Origin: Capnocytophaga granulosa ATCC 51502
GTDB taxonomy: Bacteria; Bacteroidota; Bacteroidia; Flavobacteriales; Flavobacteriaceae
NCBI RefSeq assembly: GCF_000411115.1
Contig: NZ_KE150257.1
Coordinates: forward strand, 115,174 to 179,173
Direction: 5' to 3'
Length of the DNA stretch: 64,000 nucleotides
In this document: positions 37,027-46,068 of the stretch, piece by piece
How the letters are laid out: each line of letters begins with the position of its first letter
Position numbering within the stretch: position 1 is the stretch's first letter
Made by a program: the position numbers and the translations under genes
Notes under the pieces: generated by a model
Database searches by the model: none
Seen by the model: only the letters and a program-made list of their open reading frames with translations
What the model was told of the DNA's origin: nothing

Positions 37027-37716
37027 ATGGCAAAACTAACAAAGAAATACAAAGAGGCTTTATCTAAAATAGAAGCTGACAAACTATATAGCCTTGCAGA
37101 GGCAAGCAAGAAAATAAAAGAAATCTCTTTTACAAAATTTGACGCCTCTGTGGATATCGCAGTAAGATTAGGAGTAGACCCTCGTAAAGCAAACCAAATG
37201 GTACGTGGCGTGGTAACTCTTCCTCACGGAACTGGTAAAGATGTACGCGTACTAGCTTTGGTTACTCCAGACAAAGAAGCTGAAGCACAAGCCGCTGGCG
37301 CTGACTATGTAGGATTGGACGAATACCTACAAAAAATCAAAGACGGCTGGACAGATGTAGATGTGATCGTAACCATGCCAGCTGTAATGGGTAAGTTAGG
37401 GCCTTTGGGTCGTGTACTCGGTCCTCGTGGGCTTATGCCTAACCCTAAGACTGGTACCGTAACTATGGAAATCGGTAAGGCCGTACAAGAGGTAAAAGCC
37501 GGTAAGATTGACTTCCGTGTGGATAAGACAGGGATCGTACATGCCGCTATCGGTAAAGTATCTTTCTCTGCTGAAAAACTCACTGAGAATGCCAATGAGC
37601 TGATCCAAACCCTCATTAAGCTAAAACCAACCACCGCTAAAGGTACTTACGTAAAATCTATTTACCTTTCAAGCACTATGAGTCCGAGTGTGGCAGTAGA
37701 TACAAAAATAGTCTAA
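37027..37716 (+). CDS. rplA: 50S ribosomal protein L1
   Basis: L1 forms the mobile L1 stalk. 229 residues with [24 protein letters not shown] in consecutive parts and [10 protein letters not shown]. Ten bases after rplK. Confidence 0.97.
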   Translation: MAKLTKKYKEALSKIEADKLYSLAEASKKIKEISFTKFDASVDIAVRLGVDPRKANQMVRGVVTLPHGTGKDVRVLALVTPDKEAEAQAAGADYVGLDEYLQKIKDGWTDVDVIVTMPAVMGKLGPLGRVLGPRGLMPNPKTGTVTMEIGKAVQEVKAGKIDFRVDKTGIVHAAIGKVSFSAEKLTENANELIQTLIKLKPTTAKGTYVKSIYLSSTMSPSVAVDTKIV

Positions 37717-37739
37717 CAACGTAGTTAAAAAAGAAAATT

Positions 37740-38258
37740 ATGACAAAAGAAGAAAAATCAGTAATAATAGAGGATTTAACCGCACAGTTAGCAGCCAACC
37801 ATGTAATCTATCTGGCAGACCTCACCGGCCTTAATGCAAAAGAAACTTCCGACCTTCGTCGCGCTTGTTTTAAAGCTAATATAAAATTATCGGTAGTAAA
37901 AAACACTTTCCTTGCCAAAGCAATGGAGGCTTCCGATAAGAACTTTGGAGAGCTTCCTTCCGTACTTAAAGGAAATACTTCCCTTATGTTCGCTGAAGTA
38001 GGTAACGCTCCTGCAAAACTCATCCAGGCTTTCAAGAAGAAATCCGACAAACTCCTTCTCAAAGGTGCTTATATAGAAGAAGCCGTATTCGTAGGTGATA
38101 ACCAATTGGATACTCTTGTGGCTATCAAGTCTAGAGAAGAACTCATCGGAGATATCATTTCACTCTTGCAATCGCCTGCTAAGAATGTTATTTCAGCTCT
38201 TAAATCAGGAGGTGGAAAAATTGCAGGAATTGTTAAAACACTCTCTGAACGTCAGTAA
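37740..38258 (+). CDS. rplJ: 50S ribosomal protein L10
   Basis: L10 anchors L7/L12 dimers. 172 residues with LTGLNAKETSDLRRACFKANIKLSVVKNT split over its N-terminal domain and a C-terminal helix that binds L7/L12. Between rplA and rplL. Confidence 0.96.
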   Translation: MTKEEKSVIIEDLTAQLAANHVIYLADLTGLNAKETSDLRRACFKANIKLSVVKNTFLAKAMEASDKNFGELPSVLKGNTSLMFAEVGNAPAKLIQAFKKKSDKLLLKGAYIEEAVFVGDNQLDTLVAIKSREELIGDIISLLQSPAKNVISALKSGGGKIAGIVKTLSERQ

Positions 38259-38303
38259 GACACACACATTAATTTATTTATAAACCATTAAAAAACGATA
38301 GAA

Positions 38304-38681
38304 ATGGCAGATTTGAAAAATTTCGCAGAACAATTAGTAAATTTGACAGTTAAGGAAGTAAACGAGCTTGCTCAAATCCTTAAAGATGAGTATGGTATAG
38401 AACCTGCAGCTGCTGCTGTAGCTGTAGCTGCTGGCCCTGCTGCTGGCGCTGGAGAAGCTGCTGCTGAAAAAACTGAATTTGATGTAATCCTCAAAAATGC
38501 AGGAGCTAACAAATTGGCAGTAGTGAAATTAGTAAAAGACCTTACTGGTCTTGGACTAAAAGAAGCTAAAGAAGTAGTGGATGGTGCTCCTTCTAAAGTG
38601 AAAGAAGGTATTTCTAAAGCGGACGCTGAAAACCTTAAGAAATCACTAGAAGAAGCTGGTGCAGAAGTAGAATTAAAATAA
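38304..38681 (+). CDS. rplL: 50S ribosomal protein L7/L12
   Basis: The flexible stalk protein that recruits GTPase factors. 125 residues: N-terminal dimer domain, Ala/Gly-rich hinge ([21 protein letters not shown]) and the C-terminal domain ([24 protein letters not shown]). A terminator follows; the usual rpoB is not present next. Confidence 0.97.
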   Translation: MADLKNFAEQLVNLTVKEVNELAQILKDEYGIEPAAAAVAVAAGPAAGAGEAAAEKTEFDVILKNAGANKLAVVKLVKDLTGLGLKEAKEVVDGAPSKVKEGISKADAENLKKSLEEAGAEVELK

Positions 38682-38710
38682 TTCTTTTCTTAGTTTTTAC
38701 AATACGAAAG

Positions 38711-38740
38711 TCTCTTCCCCCGTGGGGAAGAGATTTTTTA
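38711..38740. terminator. Terminator after rplL, shared with the opposite gene
   Basis: TCTCTTCCCC (38711-38720) pairs perfectly with GGGGAAGAGA (38724-38733), then six Ts. The stop codon of the minus-strand lipoprotein gene lies at its edge. Confidence 0.9.
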
Positions 38741-39157
38741 TTGAGAGTCTTTCCACATTTTGCGTAAGCGTTTCTCATACTGCTTGGGATCGGTCACCAC
38801 CTCTGGCTTTCCTTTGTCTCGGTAGAGTACCAAGGCGGCTATAGTGGGGAGTTGCTCTATGTCAATCACCCAGGATTTCTTCCCGTCTATCCTTACAATA
38901 CCGCCCCGTACGGTAATGCCACAAAGACATTTGTTAGAGGCAGGAGGGAGCAGTGCCGAAATACGCTCTTTGGCAGCCCTATAATCGGGGTTGGTCTGAG
39001 CTTGCTTGTAGTAGACATCATGCTCTACAAAGAGTACTACTTTATGGGGATTCTTAGCATGAAAACTCGTATCGAGCTGCATGTCGGGGGGAACTTCAAT
39101 GAATAGAAGTGGTTTGCAACCGACCAAGAGTAGGGATAAAAGCAATAACTTTCTCAT
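38738..39157 (-). CDS. Lipoprotein of unknown function
   Basis: 139 residues with lipobox LLVGC and no surface-export signal. The mature part has two cysteines (CLCG) and basic C-terminal residues; contains VVLFVEHDVYYKQAQTNPDY. I recognise no family. Convergent with rplL, divergent from panD. Confidence 0.7.
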   Translation of the reverse strand: MRKLLLLSLLLVGCKPLLFIEVPPDMQLDTSFHAKNPHKVVLFVEHDVYYKQAQTNPDYRAAKERISALLPPASNKCLCGITVRGGIVRIDGKKSWVIDIEQLPTIAALVLYRDKGKPEVVTDPKQYEKRLRKMWKDSQ

Positions 39158-39246
39158 AACGATTAGTATGAAGGTTCAGAAAGCAAATATACAAAAAATG
39201 GGAGGGAAAAGCCTATAGTTATCCAATAATTTTTTACCTTTGTCCT

Positions 39247-39603
39247 ATGAAAATAGAAGTATTAAAATCAAAAATCCACCGCGTAAAAGTAACCGGAGCG
39301 GACTTGGATTATATAGGGAGCATCACTATAGATGAGGCTCTTTTGGAGGCGGCTAACCTTATTGTAGGGGAAAAGGTCTCTATCGTAAATGTCAATAACG
39401 GTGAGCGTTTTGACACATATATCATTCGTGGCGAACGCAACTCAGGCACTATTACCCTCAACGGCCCGGCAGCTCGCAAGGTGCAAAAAGGCGATATCGT
39501 CATTATCATCTCCTATGCCCTGATGGATTTTGAGGAGGCTAAGACCTTCCAACCCACCGTCATCTTCCCTGATGAGACAACAAACCGTTTGATTAATGAC
39601 TAA
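39247..39603 (+). CDS. panD: Aspartate 1-decarboxylase
   Basis: Makes beta-alanine for pantothenate and CoA. 118 residues; the self-cleavage site Gly-Ser is in YIGSITID (residues 24-25), which makes the pyruvoyl group, and NGPAAR is the other family motif. The stop TAA lies within the 7-bp repeat (TAATGAC) that follows. Confidence 0.95.
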   Translation: MKIEVLKSKIHRVKVTGADLDYIGSITIDEALLEAANLIVGEKVSIVNVNNGERFDTYIIRGERNSGTITLNGPAARKVQKGDIVIIISYALMDFEEAKTFQPTVIFPDETTNRLIND

Positions 39604-39640
39604 TGACAAGTGATTAATCCTTACTCTATTAGTCGCTAAT
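39597..39640. repeat. Stop-rich 7-bp repeats overlapping the panD stop
   Basis: TAATGAC, TAATGAC, AAGTGAT, TAATCC, then TATTAGTCGCTAAT. The panD stop and last two codons are part of it. The next gene starts ten bases on. Confidence 0.65.
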
Positions 39641-39649
39641 TTGTTGATT

Positions 39650-41101
39650 ATGTTAGAAACCAAGCACATAGAATACAAACAAAAAGTAACACCAGAGTTA
39701 GAGAAAGAAGTGGTAGCTTTCCTCAATAGTGAGGGAGGGGCTATCTATATAGGGGTTGATAAGGAGGGGCATACGGTAGGGGTAGCCTCAGCTGATGCAT
39801 TGCAGTTGGAACTCAAGGATCGTTTAAAAAATAATATAGTTCCCTCTTGTATGGGGCTTTTTGATATCCTTGTGGAAAAGAGAGAAGAAAAGGATATTAT
39901 CAAAGTCATTGTGCTTATGGGTTATGAACGCCCTTACTATATCAAGAAATACGGACTTTCGGAAAAAGGGGCTTTTATGCGTATAGGAAGTGCCTCTGAG
40001 CCTATGCCAGTGAAAAGAATAGAGGAATTATTCGTCAAACGAACGCTTAATTCTATAGCGAGAATTAGGTCGCCGAAGAAGGATCTGCGTTTCCAACAAT
40101 TGCATATTTATTATCAATCCATAGGGAAAACACTTAATGAGCAGTTTGCTAAGAACTTAGAGCTTCTGAACGATGATGGGGATTACAATTATGTTGCCTA
40201 TTTGATGAATGATATCAATAATATATCTGTAAGGGTAGCACGTTATGCAGGAGTTAATCAAGTGGATTTGATTCAGAATGAAGAGTATGGGCATGAGTCA
40301 CTCATCAAGGCAACCCAACAGGTTTTGGATAGGCTCAATATAGAGAATCGTACTTTTACCAAGATTACCCATAAGCAACGTATAGAGCGTAGACTATGGA
40401 ATGCAGTAGCACTCCGTGAAGCAGTGATCAATGCTTTTGTACATAATGACTATACCTACGAAGTGGCTCCCAAGTTTGAGATATTTAAAGACCGCTTGGT
40501 GATTACCTCCTGTGGAGGTCTTCCTTATGGGATTTCACGAGAAGAGTTTTTCTCAGGGGCGTCTATTCCTAGGAATAAGGAGTTGATGCGTATCTATAGG
40601 GATTTGGATTTGGTAGAGCACTTAGGCTCAGGTATTCCGCGTATCTTGCAGGCTTATAGTCGGGATCAGTTTAACTTTATGGATAATTTCTTACAAGTTA
40701 TTCTCCCTATAGACGAAGATTTGCAAGCGTTAATGCAACAAGAAGAAACAACCATGCAAGTACCCCGCAAGTACCCCGCAAGTACCCCGCAAGAGGCTGA
40801 AAAACAAGATGGTTATAGGAAGGAACAAGATACCATGCAAGCACCATGCAAGTACCATGCAAGTACCATGCAAGTACGAGAATTGTTAAAAATATTAGAA
40901 GGGATACTTTATAGAGAGGAAATACAAGAAAAATTAGGTTTAAAGAATAGAGATTATTTTAGGAAAAACTACCTTAATCCCGCGATAGAAGAGGGCTTAG
41001 TGGCGCTTACCATTCCTGATAAACCTACCAGTAGCAAGCAACAATATTTCCTTACTGAAAAAGGGAAAGAAGTCCTACAATTAATAACTAACGACAAGTG
41101 A
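39650..41101 (+). CDS. AlbA_2 / HATPase_c_4-type putative transcriptional regulator with 11-bp repeat region
   Basis: 483 residues. The N-terminal AlbA_2 (Schlafen-like) domain has TKHIEYKQ...VVAFLNSEGGAIYIGV; the middle HATPase_c_4 domain has LREAVINAFVHNDY and HLGSGIPRILQAY; the end is a winged-helix-like domain with GLKNRDYFRKNYLNPAIEEG. Between residues ~370 and ~410 the coding DNA is made of two blocks of four 11-bp units TACC(CC or AT)GCAAG. A unit gained or lost shifts the frame, so the C-terminal helix domain would be switched off. The stop lies in an AACGACAAGTGA unit of the stop-rich repeat family. Such proteins are taken as DNA-binding regulators; the true role is unknown. Confidence 0.8.
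   Translation: MLETKHIEYKQKVTPELEKEVVAFLNSEGGAIYIGVDKEGHTVGVASADALQLELKDRLKNNIVPSCMGLFDILVEKREEKDIIKVIVLMGYERPYYIKKYGLSEKGAFMRIGSASEPMPVKRIEELFVKRTLNSIARIRSPKKDLRFQQLHIYYQSIGKTLNEQFAKNLELLNDDGDYNYVAYLMNDINNISVRVARYAGVNQVDLIQNEEYGHESLIKATQQVLDRLNIENRTFTKITHKQRIERRLWNAVALREAVINAFVHNDYTYEVAPKFEIFKDRLVITSCGGLPYGISREEFFSGASIPRNKELMRIYRDLDLVEHLGSGIPRILQAYSRDQFNFMDNFLQVILPIDEDLQALMQQEETTMQVPRKYPASTPQEAEKQDGYRKEQDTMQAPCKYHASTMQVRELLKILEGILYREEIQEKLGLKNRDYFRKNYLNPAIEEGLVALTIPDKPTSSKQQYFLTEKGKEVLQLITNDK
40751..40793 (+). repeat. 11-bp tandem repeats, block 1 (four units)
   Basis: One ACCATGCAAG and three TACCCCGCAAG units inside the coding region of the AlbA-type regulator; the unit is not a multiple of three. 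Confidence 0.9.
40831..40876 (+). repeat. 11-bp tandem repeats, block 2 (four units)
   Basis: Four TACCATGCAAG/CACCATGCAAG units (plus a partial one) 37 bases after block 1, in the same gene. Block 1 and 2 differ mainly by CC against AT in the middle. Confidence 0.9.
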
Positions 41102-41141
41102 CAAATTTTTAATAAATGATAAATAAAAAGTGAAATAAAAA

Positions 41142-41172
41142 TTTGTTTATTCGGTTTTTTTCTATATCTTTG
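41142..41172 (+). promoter_or_regulatory. Promoter of the TerB-like gene
   Basis: TTTG (41142-41145) and TATCTTTG (41165-41172), spacer 19 bases, 25 bases before the ATG at 41198. Confidence 0.72.
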
Positions 41173-41197
41173 CCCAAGTATTTAAAAATAAAGTTTT

Positions 41198-41641
41198 ATG
41201 AGTTTATTCGGAAAAATCTTCCAGGCTGTAACTGAGGAGGTGAAACTAAACGAACAAGAATCCTTCGCAGGGATTGCCCTTGCCATGGCTGGAGCCGATG
41301 GTAACGTAGGTCGTGGAGAGTGGGACGAGATTGTCAATTACATGAACCGTCTTAGCCTCTATGATAACTATTCAGGAGCAGCTTTTGATAAGCTATTCGA
41401 CAAGCTCTTCCGCATTCTTAAAAAAGAAGGCCCAGGTAGCTTGGTAGAGAAATCAGTGGCAGCACTTCCTTCTGATCTTCGCTTGACTGCTTTCGCTTGT
41501 GCAGTAGATATCGCTACTTCTGACGGCGTACTCGAAGAAGAAGAAAAGGATATGATCAACCAATTGGCTGAATTGCTTACTGTACCAGAAAAAACCGCAA
41601 TTTCTATTATTGAAGTAATGCTCATAAAGAATAAGGTTTAA
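41198..41641 (+). CDS. TerB-like protein
   Basis: 147 residues, all helical, with the TerB-type acidic repeats AMAGADGNVGRGEWDEIVNY and CAVDIATSDGVLEEEEKDMI, in which acidic residues probably bind a metal ion. TerB-like proteins appear in tellurite/phage resistance and stress response; function here open. Single gene with own promoter and terminator. Confidence 0.8.
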   Translation: MSLFGKIFQAVTEEVKLNEQESFAGIALAMAGADGNVGRGEWDEIVNYMNRLSLYDNYSGAAFDKLFDKLFRILKKEGPGSLVEKSVAALPSDLRLTAFACAVDIATSDGVLEEEEKDMINQLAELLTVPEKTAISIIEVMLIKNKV

Positions 41642-41659
41642 TCTAAATGACAAACGATT

Positions 41660-41696
41660 AAATGACCAATGACGATTCGTCATTGGTCATTTTTTT
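41660..41696. terminator. Perfect 14-bp hairpin terminator
   Basis: AAATGACCAATGAC (41660-41673) and its exact complement (41679-41692) around GATTC, then Ts. The arms look like members of the 7-bp stop-rich family. Confidence 0.85.
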
Positions 41697-41701
41697 GTTT
41701 T

Positions 41702-41760
41702 AATGGTTAGTGATTAGTCACTTGTCTTTAGTCGTTAGTCACTTGTCGTTAGTCACTATT
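41702..41760. repeat. Stop-rich 7-bp repeats at the end of the SNF2 gene
   Basis: A row of TTAGTCAC/TTGTCGT/TTAGTCG units; on the minus strand the SNF2 stop TAG is part of the first unit (TAGTGAC). Confidence 0.7.
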
Positions 41761-44620
41761 GCAGGAGTTCTTCTAAGTGTTCTAAAGCCTCGTTCTTCAG
41801 GTTGTCTTCTTCTATGAGGTGTTCGGAGAGTTCTTTTTTGCTCTGCTGGAGGTGTATGATCTTCTCCTCAAGGGTGTTACGGCTGACAAAACGAATGACA
41901 TTGACCTTGTGCTGTTGTCCCATACGGTGAGCGCGCCCTATAGCTTGCCGCTCAGAGAAGGGATTCCACCAAGGGTCAAGCAAGAGCACATACGAGGCAG
42001 CGGTAAGGTTTAGCCCTACTTCGCCTGCCTTGAGCGAGATAAAGAAAAAGGATACATCTTGATTGTTCTGGAACTGCTCTACCGCTCTTTGACGACCTTC
42101 TAAGGAAGTGGATCCAGTGAGCGAAACGTACTTAAATTTCTCCTTTTGGCACCAATCTTCATAAATGGCTAAGTGGGAAACAAAACTGCTAAAAACAAGT
42201 GCTTTCTGTCCTGCACGCCATAGTTGTTCTAAGTGGCTGGTTACCTCTTCGTATTTGCCTGAAGGGATCTCGCTTTGTGGATCTACCAGACGAGGATGGT
42301 TGCTGATCTGTCGCAGCTTGGTGAGCATATTAAGCGTGTTGAGCTTCACAGCAGCAGGATCAGCGTCGGTGTCAATATGCAATAGCTGGTTGCGCACCTT
42401 GGATTTCTCCTGTTCATACCACTTCTCTTGAGCCTCGCTCATGGGGCAATAGGCAATTTGTTCCTCCATATCGGGTAGGTCTTGTAGTACTTGCTGCTTG
42501 GTACGCCTAAGCAGGAAGGGGCTGATGATACCTTTGAGTTCTTCCAAGGCAATAGGGTTGTGCTTCTTCTCTATCTCGGTGCGGAAATACTTGTTGAATT
42601 GGCTATAGCTACCCAAGATATTGGGGTTGATGAACTGCATCTGTGCCCATAGGTCAGATAGCGAGTTTTCAATAGGGGTACCACTGAGGGAGATCTTGTG
42701 TTCGGCCTTGAGCGTGCTGATGGTCTTGAATATCTTGGAATTGTTGTTTTTGATACGTTGGCTTTCGTCCAGAATGATATAGCGAAAGCTATAGCGCTCC
42801 AGTAGTTTAGCGTCTCTCAGGACAATGGGGTAGCTACTGAGCACAATATCATAGTTGGAGAGTCGGAGCGCCTTGTTCTTCCTGTCTAAGCCTACATACT
42901 GGGTACAAGATAGATGAGGAGCAAAGTGCTTGATTTCCTCATACCAGTTGAATAACAAGGAGGAAGGCATGATAATAAGGCACTTGAGGGCTTCCTTTTG
43001 TGGTTTGCCAAGGTCAAAGATAGAGGTAGGGAATGGGTTCTCCCTCTCAGGCAAGCTATCATGTATGTGTACCAAGAGGGCAATGGTCTGTAGGGTCTTA
43101 CCCAGCCCCATATCGTCAGCAAGGCAGGCGCCTAAACCATTATAATGATGTTGCAGGAGCCATTGGACACCTTCCCTTTGGTAAGGTCGTAGTGTAGCTT
43201 TGAGATTGGGGGAGGGGCTATACTGGACTTCAGCCATGGGAGCTATAGGGCGGAGTTCAGGCAGCTCTTCCAAGAGGGTGTAGTTACTCTTGGGCAGTTG
43301 TACTTTATGATCTACCACACGGGCGAACTTACTGATTTTCTCATATTTGGAAAACCACTCCTTTGGAATGACAAACAGTGTGCCATCGGGTAGGGGATAG
43401 AGGGGATTGTGCTCCCGTAGGTTCTTGATAAGCTGTGAGAAATGTATTTGATGTGTTCCTTGAGTGAGGGTGATATGTAGGTCAAACCAATCATTGGCCT
43501 CAGTGGTTTCTCCAATGCTAAGGGAGAAGGCAGCTGTATTGACTTTCTGTCCGTTAATCTCAAGGTCGGAGAGGACAAATCCTTGGGCTTCAAGCGTTTC
43601 TCTATGCTTAAGCAGGAGGAAATAAGAGGCAAAGGGGTAAGGGTCTTTCACAAAGAAATTACCTCCTTCTTCGGCAAAACCAAGGGCTTCCAAACATTGG
43701 CCTCGCTCGGCCTCCTCAGCGGGGTTGCGCTTGTAGTGTTCTATCTGGATAGCACCATTGGGCAAGACCTCCAAGTGGGATTGCTGGTTTCGGCTTTGAT
43801 TGCTATGGAAGACAACTCCATCGTAGTCAAAAGACAAATAGAGCTTGTATGTATCGGCCATGAAGTCGTGCACCCATCTGATTTGGGTAGAGACCAAGTG
43901 GTGCTTTTGGATCATATCAAAGCCTATAGTGCTGATATCAACCTTTTTGATAATCTCCTTGAGGAACTTGTTGAAGTATTCGGGTATGGTACTCTCAGGG
44001 ATAGCAACAGCCGTCTTGTCCAAAAACGGCTTGAGGTTCAGCGCCCTGATAGGAGCTACTTGCACTAAGGTCTTATCCCAGACAATCCAAGGCCCCTCGT
44101 GGCTAAGCAGTGTAATAGCATGTTCAGAAGGGAGAGATTTTTCTTTGTCCAAGAGGAAAAGGCGGTAGGTGATGCCTGTAGGGGTTTTCTCAAACTCCAG
44201 CAGAGGAGCCAGCACCCTATCCGAGCACTCAAGTAGTTGCCGATCCAGTGGCTGCTCCTTTTGGCAGTTCACCACAAGCCACAACTTATGCTGGGCAATC
44301 AGGGTGAGCAGAGCATTGGCCTTGCTCTCTATCTGTTGCTGAATATACTTCTTCTTGGCCTTGTCCTTATAACGCTCAGGGAGCGGGTGTTTCCGATCGG
44401 TATATTTTTCGAATAAGAGCAGGGGGTCAAGGCTATGGGATAGCACCAAGGCCTCTTTCTCTACCACAGAGAGTTCTATAGGGCTGTTCTTAAGCACCTC
44501 CTCGGTAGCCTTTCGCAGCAGGTACCAACAACCATTCCGCTGTTCAGCCACAAAGGCATGCGGAAGGAAGAGTTGGAAATCAGCATCGTAAGAAAAATTA
44601 AAGAAGAGGTGCACAGCCAT
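41756..44620 (-). CDS. SNF2-family DEAD/H helicase (ATP-dependent remodeller-like)
   Basis: 954 residues. The C-terminal half is the SNF2 ATPase: Walker A DDMGLGKTLQT (about residue 503-513), Walker B-like DESQ (near 618), SGTPIENSLSDLW, and helicase C motifs (GEVGLNLTAASYVLLLDPWWNP, QAIGRAHRMGQ). The N-terminal half is the long poorly conserved part seen in bacterial SNF2 proteins. These ATPases move along DNA or displace RNA polymerase (compare RapA); exact role unknown. Three bases after the DAHP synthase gene, on the same strand. Confidence 0.93.
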   Translation of the reverse strand: MAVHLFFNFSYDADFQLFLPHAFVAEQRNGCWYLLRKATEEVLKNSPIELSVVEKEALVLSHSLDPLLLFEKYTDRKHPLPERYKDKAKKKYIQQQIESKANALLTLIAQHKLWLVVNCQKEQPLDRQLLECSDRVLAPLLEFEKTPTGITYRLFLLDKEKSLPSEHAITLLSHEGPWIVWDKTLVQVAPIRALNLKPFLDKTAVAIPESTIPEYFNKFLKEIIKKVDISTIGFDMIQKHHLVSTQIRWVHDFMADTYKLYLSFDYDGVVFHSNQSRNQQSHLEVLPNGAIQIEHYKRNPAEEAERGQCLEALGFAEEGGNFFVKDPYPFASYFLLLKHRETLEAQGFVLSDLEINGQKVNTAAFSLSIGETTEANDWFDLHITLTQGTHQIHFSQLIKNLREHNPLYPLPDGTLFVIPKEWFSKYEKISKFARVVDHKVQLPKSNYTLLEELPELRPIAPMAEVQYSPSPNLKATLRPYQREGVQWLLQHHYNGLGACLADDMGLGKTLQTIALLVHIHDSLPERENPFPTSIFDLGKPQKEALKCLIIMPSSLLFNWYEEIKHFAPHLSCTQYVGLDRKNKALRLSNYDIVLSSYPIVLRDAKLLERYSFRYIILDESQRIKNNNSKIFKTISTLKAEHKISLSGTPIENSLSDLWAQMQFINPNILGSYSQFNKYFRTEIEKKHNPIALEELKGIISPFLLRRTKQQVLQDLPDMEEQIAYCPMSEAQEKWYEQEKSKVRNQLLHIDTDADPAAVKLNTLNMLTKLRQISNHPRLVDPQSEIPSGKYEEVTSHLEQLWRAGQKALVFSSFVSHLAIYEDWCQKEKFKYVSLTGSTSLEGRQRAVEQFQNNQDVSFFFISLKAGEVGLNLTAASYVLLLDPWWNPFSERQAIGRAHRMGQQHKVNVIRFVSRNTLEEKIIHLQQSKKELSEHLIEEDNLKNEALEHLEELLQ

Positions 44621-44623
44621 GGA

Positions 44624-45709
44624 TTATTTGCCTTTGACGATTTTCTCTTGTCGGTTGATGGATTCTTGGTGTATCGCCTTGAAGATTTTTATCACAAATT
44701 CCTCACTAAGGTTATATTTTTCCCCCTCAAGAATCATTTTGCCAAGGATTTCATGCCAACGGGTGTTCTGTAGGATGGCCACATTGTTGGCTTTCTTGAG
44801 CTTACCTATTTCGTCGGAGAGGAGCATACGCTTTTTGAGCAGTTCCAAGAGTTCGTCGTCCAGTATATCGATACGAGAGCGCAAGGAACTGATTTGGGAA
44901 GCATAGTCGCCCTCGCCGAAGGAAGTCTGGCGGATACGCAGGTCGTTCATGATATCTACCAATCGCTCAGGGGTAACCTGTTGGGCGGCATCGCTCCAAG
45001 CCTCATTGGGGGTGCAGTGAGTCTCGATCATCAGTCCGTTGAAGTTCAGATCTAGTGCTGTCTGTGACACATCGAAAATCAGTTCGCGATTGCCAGTGAT
45101 ATGCGAAGGGTCACAGATAAGAGGCAGGTCGGGGAACTTATTTTGCAATTCTATGACCAACTGCCACTCAGGGATATTTCGGTACTGGGTCTTCTCATAG
45201 GTAGAGAAGCCGCGGTGAATGACCCCTAAGTTTTTGATATCTGCCCTAAGCAAGCGCTCTATGGCGCCTATCCATAGGGAGAGGTCGGGGTTTACAGGGT
45301 TCTTGACCAAGATGACTTTGTCGGTACCCTTAAGTTCGTCGGCAATTTCCTGTACGATAAAGGGGCTCACGGTAGAGCGGGCACCGATCCAGAGCAAGTC
45401 AATATCGTGCTCCAAGGCCAATCTCACATGGTCTTTGTTGGCTACCTCGGTAGCGGTTTTCAGGCCTGTTTCTTTCTTAACGCGTTCGAGCCATTTGAGA
45501 CCCAAGGCACCTACGCCCTCGAACATACCAGGGCGAGTACGCGGTTTCCAAATACCAGCACGGTAGTAAGTAACGTCGGTATCCTTGAGTGCATGGGCGA
45601 TTTTAAGGACTTGTTCTTCGGTCTCGGCACTACAAGGGCCAGCAATCACCACAGGGTGAGAGAGGTGTAGGTCATCGAGCCATTTTCGGTTTGCTTTGGT
45701 TATTTCCAT
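44624..45709 (-). CDS. Bifunctional DAHP synthase / chorismate mutase
   Basis: First step of the shikimate path (PEP plus erythrose-4-phosphate) fused to the chorismate branch to Phe/Tyr. 361 residues: an N-terminal KDO8P/DAHP synthase domain (VVIAGPCSAETEEQVL, GIWKPRTRPGMFEG, PLICDPSHITGNR) and a C-terminal AroQ-type mutase (SLRSRIDILDDELLELLKKRM, about 270-361). The start at MEITKANRKW fits the family; the open frame reaches 45754. Three 97-bp tandem repeats lie upstream. Confidence 0.93.
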   Translation of the reverse strand: MEITKANRKWLDDLHLSHPVVIAGPCSAETEEQVLKIAHALKDTDVTYYRAGIWKPRTRPGMFEGVGALGLKWLERVKKETGLKTATEVANKDHVRLALEHDIDLLWIGARSTVSPFIVQEIADELKGTDKVILVKNPVNPDLSLWIGAIERLLRADIKNLGVIHRGFSTYEKTQYRNIPEWQLVIELQNKFPDLPLICDPSHITGNRELIFDVSQTALDLNFNGLMIETHCTPNEAWSDAAQQVTPERLVDIMNDLRIRQTSFGEGDYASQISSLRSRIDILDDELLELLKKRMLLSDEIGKLKKANNVAILQNTRWHEILGKMILEGEKYNLSEEFVIKIFKAIHQESINRQEKIVKGK

Positions 45710-45738
45710 TGTGTTAGGGGTTATAGGTGCAAAAGAAT

Positions 45739-46029
45739 GCTTATTTTCTCTCAAAAATTGCTCATCGATATTTTTATATTGATAATCAATGAGTTACAAT
45801 TAAAATTTTACCTTGCTTATGAGAGGGTAAAAATTGCTTATTTCCTCTCGAAAATTGCTTAATAATATTTTTTGATTGATAATCAATAAGTTATAATTAA
45901 AATTTTACCTTGCTTATGAGGGGGTAAAAATTGCTTATTTCTCCTCAAAAAATGCTTAGCAATATTTTTTGATTGACAATCAATAAGTTACAATTAAAAT
46001 TTTACCTTGCTTATGAGAGGGTAAAAATT
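45739..46029. repeat. Triple tandem repeat, period exactly 97 bp
   Basis: Three copies starting at 45739, 45836 and 45933 (each begins GCTTATTT), the next period start falling at 46030. Each copy holds an odd palindrome around ATTGAT-A-ATCAAT and an arm pair TTTTACC / GGTAAAA about 14 bases apart. The copies differ at a few places only. It fills the region upstream of the DAHP synthase gene. Confidence 0.9.
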
Positions 46030-46048
46030 GCTTAATTATTCTTTGTGT

Positions 46049-46068
46049 GGGCGAATTGCCATTCGCCC
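46049..46068. repeat. REP hairpin, loop TGCC
   Basis: GGGCGAAT-TGCC-ATTCGCCC: 8-bp perfect stem. Followed by CCTACGACATG and paired with the inverted copy at 46132. Confidence 0.88.

Noticed and set aside
37305..37634. Minus-strand frame opposite rplA
   Set aside because: Codon pattern follows rplA; no independent evidence.
40751..40876. CRISPR-like array
   Set aside because: Units are 11 bp, contiguous and inside a coding region; there are no spacers or cas genes.
41198..41641. Tellurite-resistance operon
   Set aside because: Only one TerB-like gene is present; no terZCDE-type neighbours.
43583..44068. Plus-strand frame opposite the SNF2 gene
   Set aside because: A shadow of the SNF2 coding sequence, no start site or motif.
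45739..46029. CRISPR array from three repeats
   Set aside because: The whole 97-bp unit is repeated, so there are no unique spacers.
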